Assembly (NCBI RefSeq): GCF_036345155.1
Contig: NZ_CP107772.1
Coordinates: 7,254,001 to 7,318,000, forward strand
Length of the DNA: 64,000 nt
Origin: Streptomyces sp. NBC_00582
GTDB lineage: Bacteria; Actinomycetota; Actinomycetes; Streptomycetales; Streptomycetaceae
Reading direction: 5' to 3'
The position numbers and the translations under genes are program-made. The notes beneath the pieces were generated by a model. The model was not told where the DNA came from. It searched no databases and saw only the letters and a list, made by a program, of their open reading frames with translations. Below are positions 18,012 to 26,666 of this stretch, in pieces (position 1 is the first letter of the stretch; each line of letters starts with the position of its first letter).

Positions 18012-19190
18012 GTGCAACGCTCAGTGGTTTTCGTCCATGGCACCGGGGTGCGCGAGAAGTCGTACGACAAGACCTTCGCGACGGTGCGTTCGGCTCTGGC
18101 AGGACTGCTGCCCGGCGCCGAGATACGGGGGTGTTTCTGGGGGCGGCAGGCCGGCGCGGGCCTCGCGCTGGACGGCGCGAGCATCCCCGGCTACACCGAG
18201 TCCGGCGGCGGCCGCGTCGAGGAGGACGAGGACGTGGCGGTCTGGGGAGTCCTCTACCGGGACCCCGGCTACGAACTGCGCCTCCTGGGCCTGGGCCCCG
18301 CCGCCGTCTCGGGGACCACTCGTGGCCGGAGCCCCGCGCAGAAGCTGCTCGACGAACTCTCCGGCTACGTCCCTTCCCCGCAGGTCCGCGACGCCTTCGC
18401 CGAGCACGAGCTGGGCGACGCCCTCGACCGCGCCGTCGGTGCGGTCGCCGCCTCGCCGGAGCTGCGGGACGCGGCGGCGACCGCTGACGAGGGCGGCTAC
18501 GAGCACCGGCACGCGTTCGCGAGGGCCGTCGTGGCCACGGTGCTGGCGGAAGCGGCCGACGACGGAGCCGATGCGCCGGAGGGCCTCCGCCGGGACGCCC
18601 TGCTGTCCCTTCTGAGTGCCGACCTGCACTCCCATGGCCGCACCTTGGGCGGAACCGTGGCCAAGGCCGCCGCTACCCCCGCCCTGCTCGCCCTGACGTG
18701 GCACGCCCGCCGACAGCGAGGCAGGCACAGCGACAACCTCCTCGTGCCCGCCGTCGGCGACATTCTGCGCTACCAGGCCCGCGGCGAAACCCTGCGCCGG
18801 CTGATCAAGCGCACCATCGAGCACACTCCCGGCGATGCCGTCACCGTGATCGCCCACAGCCTGGGCGGAGTGGCCTGCGTCGACCTCCTGGTGGAGCAGG
18901 AGGTCGAGCGGGTCGACCAGTTGATCACCGTCGGTTCCCAGGCGCCGTTCTTCTACGAGGTGGGCGCCCTGGTGTCCCTCGAACACCCCGGGCGGCCTCC
19001 CGCACACTTCCCGCGCCGCTGGCTCAACCTCTACGACCGGCGCGACCTGCTGTCCTTCCGCGCCGCTCAGGTCTTCCCCGGTGTGGCCACCGACCACGAG
19101 GTGGACAACCGGCAGCCGTTCCCCTTCGCGCACAGCGCCTACTGGTCCAACGGCAAGGTCTGGGACGCGGTCGGCACATGGCTGGGCTGA
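18012..19190 (+). CDS. Alpha/beta hydrolase (lipase/esterase-like), candidate effector
   Basis: A 392-residue cytosolic serine hydrolase. The first strand VVFVHGTGVREKSYD carries the oxyanion HGTG motif, the nucleophile elbow is VIAHSLGGVACVDLL with Ser near residue 283, and a late His in PFPFAHSAYW probably completes the triad, with Asp in LNLYDRRDLL. Between strand 1 and the elbow there is an unusual insert of about 200 residues, partly helical, that may be a lid or regulatory part. The start is GTG 18012 after GGGGGAA. Its 3' end overlaps the caspase gene by 13 bp. In VMAP-type systems such hydrolases can serve as toxic effectors; lipid cleavage is an inference. Confidence 0.85.
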   Translation: MQRSVVFVHGTGVREKSYDKTFATVRSALAGLLPGAEIRGCFWGRQAGAGLALDGASIPGYTESGGGRVEEDEDVAVWGVLYRDPGYELRLLGLGPAAVSGTTRGRSPAQKLLDELSGYVPSPQVRDAFAEHELGDALDRAVGAVAASPELRDAAATADEGGYEHRHAFARAVVATVLAEAADDGADAPEGLRRDALLSLLSADLHSHGRTLGGTVAKAAATPALLALTWHARRQRGRHSDNLLVPAVGDILRYQARGETLRRLIKRTIEHTPGDAVTVIAHSLGGVACVDLLVEQEVERVDQLITVGSQAPFFYEVGALVSLEHPGRPPAHFPRRWLNLYDRRDLLSFRAAQVFPGVATDHEVDNRQPFPFAHSAYWSNGKVWDAVGTWLG

Positions 19191-21511
19191 GACCCGTCGA
19201 CGACCCCGCGCGCGTCCACGCCGTGGTCGTCGGCGTCGAACGGTACCCCCGGCACCCCGGCTGGGATCTGCCCGGCGCCGTGGACGACGCCCTGCGCTTT
19301 CACAAGTGGCTGCGCAAGGGCGGGGTGCCCGAGGCCAACATCCAGCTGCTGCTGGCACCCGACGAGGAGAGCCGTGCCCGGCTCGACGCGCTCGCCGCCG
19401 CCGGTGAACTCACCTGGCGGCGGACCTGGGCCCGTGACGAGCTCATGGATGCCTTCACCACTGGCCTCGACGGGCGGACCGGCGACCTGCTCTACGTCTT
19501 CTGGGGCAGCCACGGCGTGCTGGGCCAGGGCGACCGGCGTCTGCTGCTGTGCCCCGATGCCTTCCCCCACGACAAGCGGTGCATCGACACGGCCAACCTG
19601 CTGGAGTACCTCCGGCGCGACGACCTGGCAGGCTTCGGTCAGCAAGTGCTCCTGTTCGACGCGTGCGCGACCTTCCTGGAACACCACAACCAGCCGACGG
19701 GCCCCGCAGTCGCCGAATTTCCCACGGTGCGCCGGCGCCCCGTCGAACAGTTCGCGCTCTGTGCGGCCGCCTCCGGACAGGTCGCCGAGAACGACGCGGT
19801 CCTGCGCGCCGGGGTCTTCTCACACGCGGTGCTCGACTGGCTGGAGACGAACGCCGTCGACCTGCGCCCGGACCTGACCGCACTCCTCACCCACGTGCGC
19901 GCCGAGACACCCCCCTCGCAGACCCCCGTCACCATCGAGGTCCGCACCCTGGAGGGCTCCAGGGAAAGGTTCGAGTGGCCGGCCACCGCCCCGGCCCCGC
20001 TACCGGCGTCGACCGGCCGGTCGCGGCTCGCCCTCGCCCTGCACGACACGCTCGGGGACGCGGACCTGCGGGCCCGTTGCATCGAGCACCTCGCCGACCA
20101 GTGCCCCGCAGCCGGTCTCGCCGCTGCTCCCTCCGACGAGCAGCTCGCGCATGCCCTGCTCACCGTCGACCGGGCCCTGGCCGCCCTCGTGGAGGTCGTG
20201 CACACCCGGAACCGGCGAAAGGCCGACCAGTTGCTGGCACTGGGCCGGGCCCACGGTGCGCCCGGTCTGCTCTCCCCTCTGGAGTACACCTCGCTGCGAG
20301 AGCTGCTCGGCGGCGCGCCTCAACTGCCGTCGACGGCGCAGCTGATCGCGGCCCTGCACGTCGCCCAGCCCTTCGACAGAACGTGGCTGCCGCCGAAGAC
20401 GGAGGGGGCGCAGGGACCCACCGTCGCCCAGCTCATGGCCTGCGTGGAGCACTTCGAGGAACACACCGGCGGACAGAGCCTGGTCCGCCCCGGGCACCAG
20501 TTGGTGCCCGCGGTCGTCCGCTTCACCGAACTGCTCGCCGCACTCGTTCCCGCCGTCCGCGCGGAGCTCCACGAGTGGGCGGACCGGACGGCCCACAGGC
20601 TGGGGGTCGACGACGGTGGTCTGGCCGAGCGCCGCGCCGAGGCACTGGCCTGGCGGGACTCGCTCGCCCCCGTGGCCGGCCGTCCCCGCGTCGTGGCACA
20701 GCTGGACGCGGCGCCACCGGACCCCGGTACGGCGGGCGACGGAGACGACCACTACACCTGTGTGATGTGGCTCGACTCCGGCGCGGGCGACCTCGCACAG
20801 GCCGCGGAGCAGAGCGCCGCGCCCCTGTCGCCGCGGGACGTGGTGCGCCGGATAAAACGGACCGTGGCGTTGCTGCGCACGATCACCGAGGACACCCCGG
20901 TCGTCGAGATCCTGCTCCAGCCGGATGCCGTCCAACTGCCCGTCGACTCCTGGAACGGCGCCGACGACGGCGACGAACTGCCCATTCTGCTCGGCGTGGA
21001 GTGGTCGACCGCACTGCGCTGTGCCCCGCTGGCCGACGCCGAGCGCGAGGAACAGCGGCAGGCCGGCCTGAAGAACCGCTGGACGGGGCGGCACGACGAC
21101 ACGGTCGTCTTCCTCGACGACGGCCACGCCAAGGGCTACGCGGGTTACGGTGCTCTCATGGCGGACGCCGGCGCGGCCCGTGCCGTGGTGCGGGCCGGTC
21201 CGGACGGCCGGGACCGGCTGGTGCAGGCGGCGCTGCGGCTCGGCTATCCGGTCGTTCTCTGGGACCGGCAGACCTCGGCCCAGGTCCCGGCCACGCACTT
21301 CGCCCCCCTGCGCCCGGAGCTGGCCGTGGACGGGCTGCCCCAACGGGTCCGGGACTACCGGGCACAGGCGTGCATGAATCCATCGGCCCACCCCGTGTGC
21401 CCGGCCGTTCTGCTGGAGGACGTCGACCGCCCGTTGCCGCCGGTGCTGTCCCTGACCGGGCTCTCCGACCCGACCGCCCGTTCCGACTCCCAGGAGGCGA
21501 GCCCCCGATGA
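19178..21511 (+). CDS. Caspase-like protease with VMAP-C-like C-terminal domain
   Basis: A 777-residue protein. Residues 12-250 are a C14-type caspase fold: HAVVVGVERYPRHPGWDLPG, catalytic His112 in YVFWGSHGVLG and Cys163 in LLFDACATF. A helical middle region (about 280-510) with ALLTVDRALAALVEVVHTRN may be the dock for the AAA+ partner. The end (about 525-750; HYTCVMWLDSG, TPVVEILLQPDAVQLPVDSW, YPVVLWDRQ) matches the C-terminal domain of vWA-MoxR-associated proteins. The ATG at 19178 lies inside the hydrolase gene; its stop overlaps the MoxR gene as ATGA. Expected role: protease activated by the MoxR/vWA sensor, cutting cellular or partner proteins. Domain calls are from motif memory. Confidence 0.85.
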   Translation: MAGLRPVDDPARVHAVVVGVERYPRHPGWDLPGAVDDALRFHKWLRKGGVPEANIQLLLAPDEESRARLDALAAAGELTWRRTWARDELMDAFTTGLDGRTGDLLYVFWGSHGVLGQGDRRLLLCPDAFPHDKRCIDTANLLEYLRRDDLAGFGQQVLLFDACATFLEHHNQPTGPAVAEFPTVRRRPVEQFALCAAASGQVAENDAVLRAGVFSHAVLDWLETNAVDLRPDLTALLTHVRAETPPSQTPVTIEVRTLEGSRERFEWPATAPAPLPASTGRSRLALALHDTLGDADLRARCIEHLADQCPAAGLAAAPSDEQLAHALLTVDRALAALVEVVHTRNRRKADQLLALGRAHGAPGLLSPLEYTSLRELLGGAPQLPSTAQLIAALHVAQPFDRTWLPPKTEGAQGPTVAQLMACVEHFEEHTGGQSLVRPGHQLVPAVVRFTELLAALVPAVRAELHEWADRTAHRLGVDDGGLAERRAEALAWRDSLAPVAGRPRVVAQLDAAPPDPGTAGDGDDHYTCVMWLDSGAGDLAQAAEQSAAPLSPRDVVRRIKRTVALLRTITEDTPVVEILLQPDAVQLPVDSWNGADDGDELPILLGVEWSTALRCAPLADAEREEQRQAGLKNRWTGRHDDTVVFLDDGHAKGYAGYGALMADAGAARAVVRAGPDGRDRLVQAALRLGYPVVLWDRQTSAQVPATHFAPLRPELAVDGLPQRVRDYRAQACMNPSAHPVCPAVLLEDVDRPLPPVLSLTGLSDPTARSDSQEASPR

Positions 21512-22491
21512 CCCACGAGCCCCCAGTGGAAACCGGCTCCACCGCCGAGGACGAGACCTGGCAGCTCTTCCGAGGGGACGGGCGACGGCGCATCGCCACG
21601 ATCCCGGCGGCACCGCCCTGGCGGCGCTTCACGACCGCCGAAAGCGAAGCCCCCGCAGCCGGATCCCACTACGTCATCGGCCGCGAGGAGACGGATGTCG
21701 TCAACGCCGCCATCCACCTGCGCCGCCCGCTGCTCGTGACGGGCCACCCCGGCACCGGCAAGTCCTCGCTCGCGGCGGCCATCGCCCACGAACTCGATCT
21801 GGGCCCCTTGCTGCGCTGGCCCGTCAACAGCCGCTCCACCCTCCAGGACGCGCTCTACCGCTACGACGCCATCGGGCGGCTCCAGGAGAGCAACCTCGAA
21901 CGCGGCCCGGACGAACCCCGACCGGGTATCGGCTCGTTCCTCCGGCTCGGCCCGCTGGGCACGGCGTTCGTCGCCGAGCACCGCCCCCGGGTGCTGCTCG
22001 TCGACGAACTGGACAAGGGCGACATAGACCTGCCGAACGACCTGCTCACCGTCTTCGAGGAGGGAACCTTCGAGATCCCGGAGCTGTCCAGACTGCCCGA
22101 GGAGCAGGCGGAGGTGGACGTCCTGACCGCCGACCCGCATCGGACGGCCAAGGTGAGGCGTGGGATGGTCCGTTGCACCGAGTTTCCCCTCGTGGTCATC
22201 ACCAGCAACGGCGAACGCGACTTCCCTCCCGCGTTCCGCCGCCGTTGCCTGCCCCTGCACCTCGGCGACCCCGACGAGGCTCGCCTGCGCGAGATCGTCG
22301 AGGGCCACCTCGGGCCGGACGCCCTCGCCGACGCGGGTGACCTGGTCATGGCGTTCCTGGCTCAGCGGGCAGTCGGGGAGCTGGCCACCGACCAGCTCCT
22401 CAACGCCGTGTTCCTGCGCCGGGGCGGAGCCCGGCTGGACGCGGACGGCCTGCTGAAGACGGTGCTGCACCGGCTGAACGCGGACGGCTGA
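21508..22491 (+). CDS. MoxR-type AAA+ ATPase
   Basis: A 327-residue ATPase with Walker A GHPGTGKSSLA, Walker B RVLLVDELDKGD, sensor 1 VVITSNGERDFP and an arginine-finger segment FRRRCLPLHL, then a helical lid. This is the MoxR clade, which remodels or loads vWA-containing partners. AGGAGG sits 11 bp before the ATG, and the gene overlaps the caspase gene as ATGA and is followed after three bases by the vWA-cyclase-caspase gene, so stoichiometric co-expression is expected. It probably acts as the NTP-dependent threshold switch of the system. Confidence 0.93.
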   Translation: MTHEPPVETGSTAEDETWQLFRGDGRRRIATIPAAPPWRRFTTAESEAPAAGSHYVIGREETDVVNAAIHLRRPLLVTGHPGTGKSSLAAAIAHELDLGPLLRWPVNSRSTLQDALYRYDAIGRLQESNLERGPDEPRPGIGSFLRLGPLGTAFVAEHRPRVLLVDELDKGDIDLPNDLLTVFEEGTFEIPELSRLPEEQAEVDVLTADPHRTAKVRRGMVRCTEFPLVVITSNGERDFPPAFRRRCLPLHLGDPDEARLREIVEGHLGPDALADAGDLVMAFLAQRAVGELATDQLLNAVFLRRGGARLDADGLLKTVLHRLNADG

Positions 22492-22494
22492 GGG

Positions 22495-25400
22495 ATGTTC
22501 GAGGAGCTGCGGCAGGTACTCGGCCCGGAGGCCGGGCTGCCCATGGAGCAGGAGGAGCTCCTCGACGTCCTCTGGCTGGCGGCACGCATACCGTCCCGCC
22601 GGGCGGCGCCCCTGGCCACACAGGCCCCGCAGGCCCTGGACCCCCGGCCTCCGGACGCCGAACCCGCCCGGCGGGACGCGGATGAAGAACCGGACGCACC
22701 CGCCCGTCCCGGCTCGAGAGGACGGAAAGGGCAGGGGGAGGGGAAGGGAGAGGCCGCCCGCCTCGCTCCGCATCTGGCGGTCGCCTCCGGCCCCTTGGCC
22801 GCCGAGCCGCCGACAGGAGCCCTGTGGACCCCCGGCGCCCGTGCCCTCGGTCCGACGCTGGCCCTGGGCAGAGCCCTGCGTCCACTGAAGCGGCGCGTCC
22901 CGAGTCGTCGCCGCACCGAACTCGACGAGGCCGCCACCGCCGACCTCCAGGCCGACACACGCGTCCCGCAGTTGGTACTGCGGGCCAAGCCGGAGCGATG
23001 GCTGCGGCTGGCTCTGATCATCGACGGCGGTGTGTCCATGCCGCTCTGGCAGCGACAGTGCGCCGAGCTCAAGGGCCTCTTCGAACGCAGCGGTGCCTTC
23101 CGGCAGGTGGAGACCCACCAGATCCGCTACGACACCGAGGGGGCCGCGGTCCGTCTCGGGCGCCCCTGGACCACCGACCCGCCGACCCGTCCCGCCGACA
23201 CCGTCTCGGACGCTTCCGGACGGACCATGGTCCTGGTCGTCACGGACGGCGCGACCCCCGCGTGGCGCGACGGACGCCTGCGGCCCGTGCTCGAAGGGTG
23301 GGCCCGCTGCGGCCCCACCGCCGTGCTCCACACCCTGCCCCGCCGGCTGTGGGCGGGCTCCGGCGTACGGGCGGACACCTGGCACGTCACCTCTCCCCGC
23401 CCGGGAGCGGCGAACGCCGCCTGGACGGTGACCGACCAGGTACTCCCGCCGAGCGTCGCACCGCCCCCGCCGGTCCCCGTCCCTGTCCTGGAGCTGACCC
23501 CGGCGGGCTTCGCGACCTGGGCCGCCGTCAACACGCTCGTCGGCCGCCCGGTCCCCGTCCGCCTGTGGGCTCCTCATCTGAGCCGGTCACCGGTCGGTGA
23601 GCCGGTCCCCGTGTCCGTACGGGACTTCGCCCGCGCCGCCTCCCCCGAGGCGCTGCGCCTGGCCGCGCACCTGGCAGCCATGGCCCCCGTCACCGTGCCC
23701 GTGATGCAGCTCGTCCATTCCTGTCTCGACCAGCGCCAGGGCAGCGCACCGCTGGCAGAGGTCTTCCTCGGCGGTCTGGTGCAGCCCCTCCCTCGGTCCG
23801 GGGACGTCCGGCTCACCGGCCGCCACCGCCTGTTCGACTTCACTCCGGAGGCCAAGGACCTCCTCCTCGACGCCGTCCCCACCGCGGAACTCCTCGACTG
23901 CAGCCGCCGGGTGGGGGAGCGCATCGAGTCCTTGATCGGCCGCTCCTCGGACTTTCCGGCCTGGCCGCTGGACCGGGACGAGACGGAGACGGCCACGCCC
24001 TTCGCGTACCTGGGTCCCGCGATGCAGGCGAGGCTGGGCGTGCGGGGCGAGGCATCCGGTGGGGTGGAGATCTCCCCGCCGACCGAGGAGACCGGGTTCG
24101 CGTGGGTGGGTGGGGACGGGCTGGAAGCATCGGTACGGCTGTTGTCCGAGGAACTGGGCGTGCCGGTCCTCGACGTGGTGCCTCCCCGGTGGGACGTCGT
24201 CATGAGCCTGGTGGACTCGGTCGCCGCGTCGCGGGGCGAGCCGCCCGAGGGCGTCCGGCCCCGGCTGCGCGAGCAGTACCTCGACATGGTGCTGCCGCTG
24301 TGTGCGCAGGCAGTCCGCGACGTGTTCGCCCGCGTACGGCGTGCCCCCCACGACACGGACGTGTTGCTCCTGCATCTGCTCACGTACGTCCACGACCGGC
24401 CCACCGTGGCGCCGTTGAGCGAGACGGAGATCGCCGAGGATCTGACGCGCTACCTCGACGAGCGAGGTCTCCACCTCGACCGTGAGCGCCGCCTCGGTCC
24501 ATGGACAGAGCGCCGTCACGACCTGCTCTGGCGCGTCGAGGACCGGTACTGTCCCGTGGAGATCAGGGGCGCCGCATCACCCTTCGGGTGGCCGGACCGA
24601 TCGCGGGTGGCGGAGTACATGGCCCCGCTGGTCGATGCCGCCCCCACCGGATTCCTCATGATGGTGGACGACGACGAGAAACCCGACGGAGCGGTGTCGC
24701 TCGACGCATGCGTGAGCGTCTGGCCGGACCTGTCCGTCATCGGACTGCGCTTCCAGAACAGGGCTCCGGCGGACCAGTCGCACCTGCCGGGGAACCACAG
24801 GATCTGTATCGCCATCGACATCGTCGGATACGGGCGGATGGGCGCGCGCACCCGGACCAGGATGCGGGAAGCCCTGGGTGACGTCCTCGACCACGCGGTG
24901 CGGATGACCGGGGTGGCCCGCCGGGCGTGGGTCCGCGAGGACCGCGGCGACGGCTTCCTCGTGCTGCTGCCCCACGGAGTGGACGAGGCCAGGGTGGTCC
25001 GGGGCTTCGTCGACGGTCTCACCCAAGGGCTGGAACACTCCCACGAGCAGGGGACCCGGATGCGGGTCAGGGTCGCGATGGACCTGGGAATCGCGGCCAT
25101 GGGTGAGCGCGGCGCGCTGGGGGAGGCCGTGCTCCGTGCCACCCGCCTGGCCGATTCGGCCGTCTTGAGACGGTGCCGGGCGGACGCCGCGCTCCTCGTG
25201 TCGGAGCCGTTGTACGCGAGCGTGCCGGAACTCCACGGCCGCCTTCGGCGGGTGAGGATCGAGGACAACGGGCTTCAGACATGGGCGTGGCTCCAACCGG
25301 ACCCGCCGGACCACCTGGAGCTGCCCGACCGCGACCGCTCCAACGCGGTGCTCATCGGGGCCGGTTCCTACGAGGAACTGCCCGACCTTCCGCAGGTGCT

Positions 25401-26031
25401 CCGCGGACTGGTGGATCTGTCGGATCTCCTGTCGGATCCGTCGGACGGATCCTTCGCCCCGGGCCGCACCACGGTGATGGCGAACCCGGAGAGTCGGGGC
25501 CAGATCCTGGAGGTGGTCGAGCGTGCTGCCGCTGCCGCCGAGGACGTGCTGTTGGTGTACTTCGCCGGACACAGCGTCTTCGATTCCGTCAACGGTGACC
25601 TGAGTCTGGCCGTCCGTGACACCCCTCCGCACTCGCCGGTCATGGCCGTGTCCACCGACGAGATCCGAGCGGCCGTCGGCCGCAGCCCGGCCCGGCACAA
25701 GGTCGTCGTCCTCGACTGTTACTACAGCGGCGCGGCGGGGGTCGACTCGCTGCCGGGCGTGTTCAACATCGTGCCGTACCCCGGAGACGTCCTTTTCATG
25801 GCGGCGTCCGCCCAGGACGCGCGGACCCCGTCAGGAGCCCTCTATACGACCTTCACCGGTGAACTCATCGACATCCTGAGACACGGGCTGGGCGGCGGCC
25901 CGGAGGTCATCTCGCTGGACCTGCTGTACGCGGAGGTGCAACACCGGCTCCGCGCACGGAACCTCCGCCAGCCGACGCTCATGGGCGACAACCCGGCCGG
26001 CGTGGGGATCGCTCGCAACCGCGCCCGTTAG
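22495..26031 (+). CDS. Multidomain protein: degenerate vWA, cyclase-like domain, C-terminal caspase (SAV_2336-type)
   Basis: A 1178-residue cytosolic protein. Residues 1-160 are low-complexity and basic. Residues 165-330 resemble a vWA domain: LALIIDGGVSM (Asp177, Ser181 of a partly degraded MIDAS) and LVVTDG (Asp251). Around 670-700, HDLLWRVEDRYCPVEIRG recalls a PD-(D/E)XK core. Residues 769-910 look like a class III nucleotidyl cyclase: Asp775 in IAIDIVGYG, Glu815 and Asp819 in REDRGDGF, Arg884 in EAVLRATRLA; the usual transition-state Asn is Leu880. Residues 930-1178 are a caspase with His1026 (YFAGHS) and Cys1075 (VVLDCYYSG). It starts three bases after the MoxR stop. It likely senses a nucleotide or ligand and fires its protease. 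Confidence 0.85.
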   Translation: MFEELRQVLGPEAGLPMEQEELLDVLWLAARIPSRRAAPLATQAPQALDPRPPDAEPARRDADEEPDAPARPGSRGRKGQGEGKGEAARLAPHLAVASGPLAAEPPTGALWTPGARALGPTLALGRALRPLKRRVPSRRRTELDEAATADLQADTRVPQLVLRAKPERWLRLALIIDGGVSMPLWQRQCAELKGLFERSGAFRQVETHQIRYDTEGAAVRLGRPWTTDPPTRPADTVSDASGRTMVLVVTDGATPAWRDGRLRPVLEGWARCGPTAVLHTLPRRLWAGSGVRADTWHVTSPRPGAANAAWTVTDQVLPPSVAPPPPVPVPVLELTPAGFATWAAVNTLVGRPVPVRLWAPHLSRSPVGEPVPVSVRDFARAASPEALRLAAHLAAMAPVTVPVMQLVHSCLDQRQGSAPLAEVFLGGLVQPLPRSGDVRLTGRHRLFDFTPEAKDLLLDAVPTAELLDCSRRVGERIESLIGRSSDFPAWPLDRDETETATPFAYLGPAMQARLGVRGEASGGVEISPPTEETGFAWVGGDGLEASVRLLSEELGVPVLDVVPPRWDVVMSLVDSVAASRGEPPEGVRPRLREQYLDMVLPLCAQAVRDVFARVRRAPHDTDVLLLHLLTYVHDRPTVAPLSETEIAEDLTRYLDERGLHLDRERRLGPWTERRHDLLWRVEDRYCPVEIRGAASPFGWPDRSRVAEYMAPLVDAAPTGFLMMVDDDEKPDGAVSLDACVSVWPDLSVIGLRFQNRAPADQSHLPGNHRICIAIDIVGYGRMGARTRTRMREALGDVLDHAVRMTGVARRAWVREDRGDGFLVLLPHGVDEARVVRGFVDGLTQGLEHSHEQGTRMRVRVAMDLGIAAMGERGALGEAVLRATRLADSAVLRRCRADAALLVSEPLYASVPELHGRLRRVRIEDNGLQTWAWLQPDPPDHLELPDRDRSNAVLIGAGSYEELPDLPQVLRGLVDLSDLLSDPSDGSFAPGRTTVMANPESRGQILEVVERAAAAAEDVLLVYFAGHSVFDSVNGDLSLAVRDTPPHSPVMAVSTDEIRAAVGRSPARHKVVVLDCYYSGAAGVDSLPGVFNIVPYPGDVLFMAASAQDARTPSGALYTTFTGELIDILRHGLGGGPEVISLDLLYAEVQHRLRARNLRQPTLMGDNPAGVGIARNRAR

Positions 26032-26444
26032 GAAGCGCCCGCGGCGCACTCCGCACACGTCCCGAAGATCTCCACCGTATGGGCGACATTCACATACCCG
26101 TGCTCCGCCGCGATCGCCTCCGCCCACTTCTCCACCGCCGGTCCCTCGACCTCGACCGCCTTGCCGCAGGCGCGGCAGACGAGGTGGTGGTGATGGTCGC
26201 CGGTGGAGCAGCGGCGGTAGACGGACTCGCCGTCGGAGGTGCGCAGGACGTCCACCTCGCCGGCGTCGGCGAGGGACTGGAGGGTGCGGTACACGGTGGT
26301 CAGGCCGACCGAGTCGCCCTTGTGCTTGAGCATGTCGTGGAGTTCCTGCGCGCTGCGGAACTCCTCGACCTCGTCCAGTGCCGCCGCGACGGCGGCGCGC
26401 TGCCGGGTGGCACGGCCCTTCACGGGCGGTCCAGCGGTCGTCAC
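26028..26444 (-). CDS. zur: Zinc uptake regulator, Fur family
   Basis: Zinc-responsive repressor. The 138-residue protein has a winged-helix N-terminus (TRQRAAVAAALDEVEEFRSAQELH, then GLTTVYRTLQSLADAGEVD) and a C-terminal dimer domain with HHHHLVCRACGKAVEVEGP and FGTCAECAAG, giving two CxxC pairs for structural zinc plus His-rich regulatory sites. GTG 26444 is preceded by GAGGAGGCAACG; longer upstream frames lack a ribosome site. It lies 222 bp downstream of znuB on the same strand, matching the known znuACB-zur order in streptomycetes. A Zur box ahead of znuA is visible. Its stop overlaps the caspase gene stop on the other strand by 4 bp. Confidence 0.96.
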   Translation of the reverse strand: MTTAGPPVKGRATRQRAAVAAALDEVEEFRSAQELHDMLKHKGDSVGLTTVYRTLQSLADAGEVDVLRTSDGESVYRRCSTGDHHHHLVCRACGKAVEVEGPAVEKWAEAIAAEHGYVNVAHTVEIFGTCAECAAGAS

Positions 26445-26548
26445 CGTTGCCTCCTCACGTCTGCGGCTTGCCGGCCCATTGTGCCAGCCCGCCCTGTGCC
26501 GGGTCGGACGCCGGCCTGGGGTCGGCCTTCCGATCAGGCCACGGACGC

Positions 26549-26642
26549 GGGGTCCGGTGCGCGCGTCTGCCCCGTTGTCCTCGGCTGCCGGCGCTCCGCG
26601 TCGACGCCCTCCTCCGCCTTGCGGCTGCCCGCACCGGACCCC
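26549..26642. repeat. 13-bp inverted repeat with 68-bp spacer between znuB and zur
   Basis: GGGGTCCGGTGCG (26549-26561) and CGCACCGGACCCC (26630-26642) are perfect complements. The pair fills the 222-bp znuB-zur gap and could fold into a large stem in the transcript, separating zur expression from znuACB, or it may simply be a composition artefact. Confidence 0.5.
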
Positions 26643-26666
26643 GGTCACCGGCGCCGACCAGCACTG

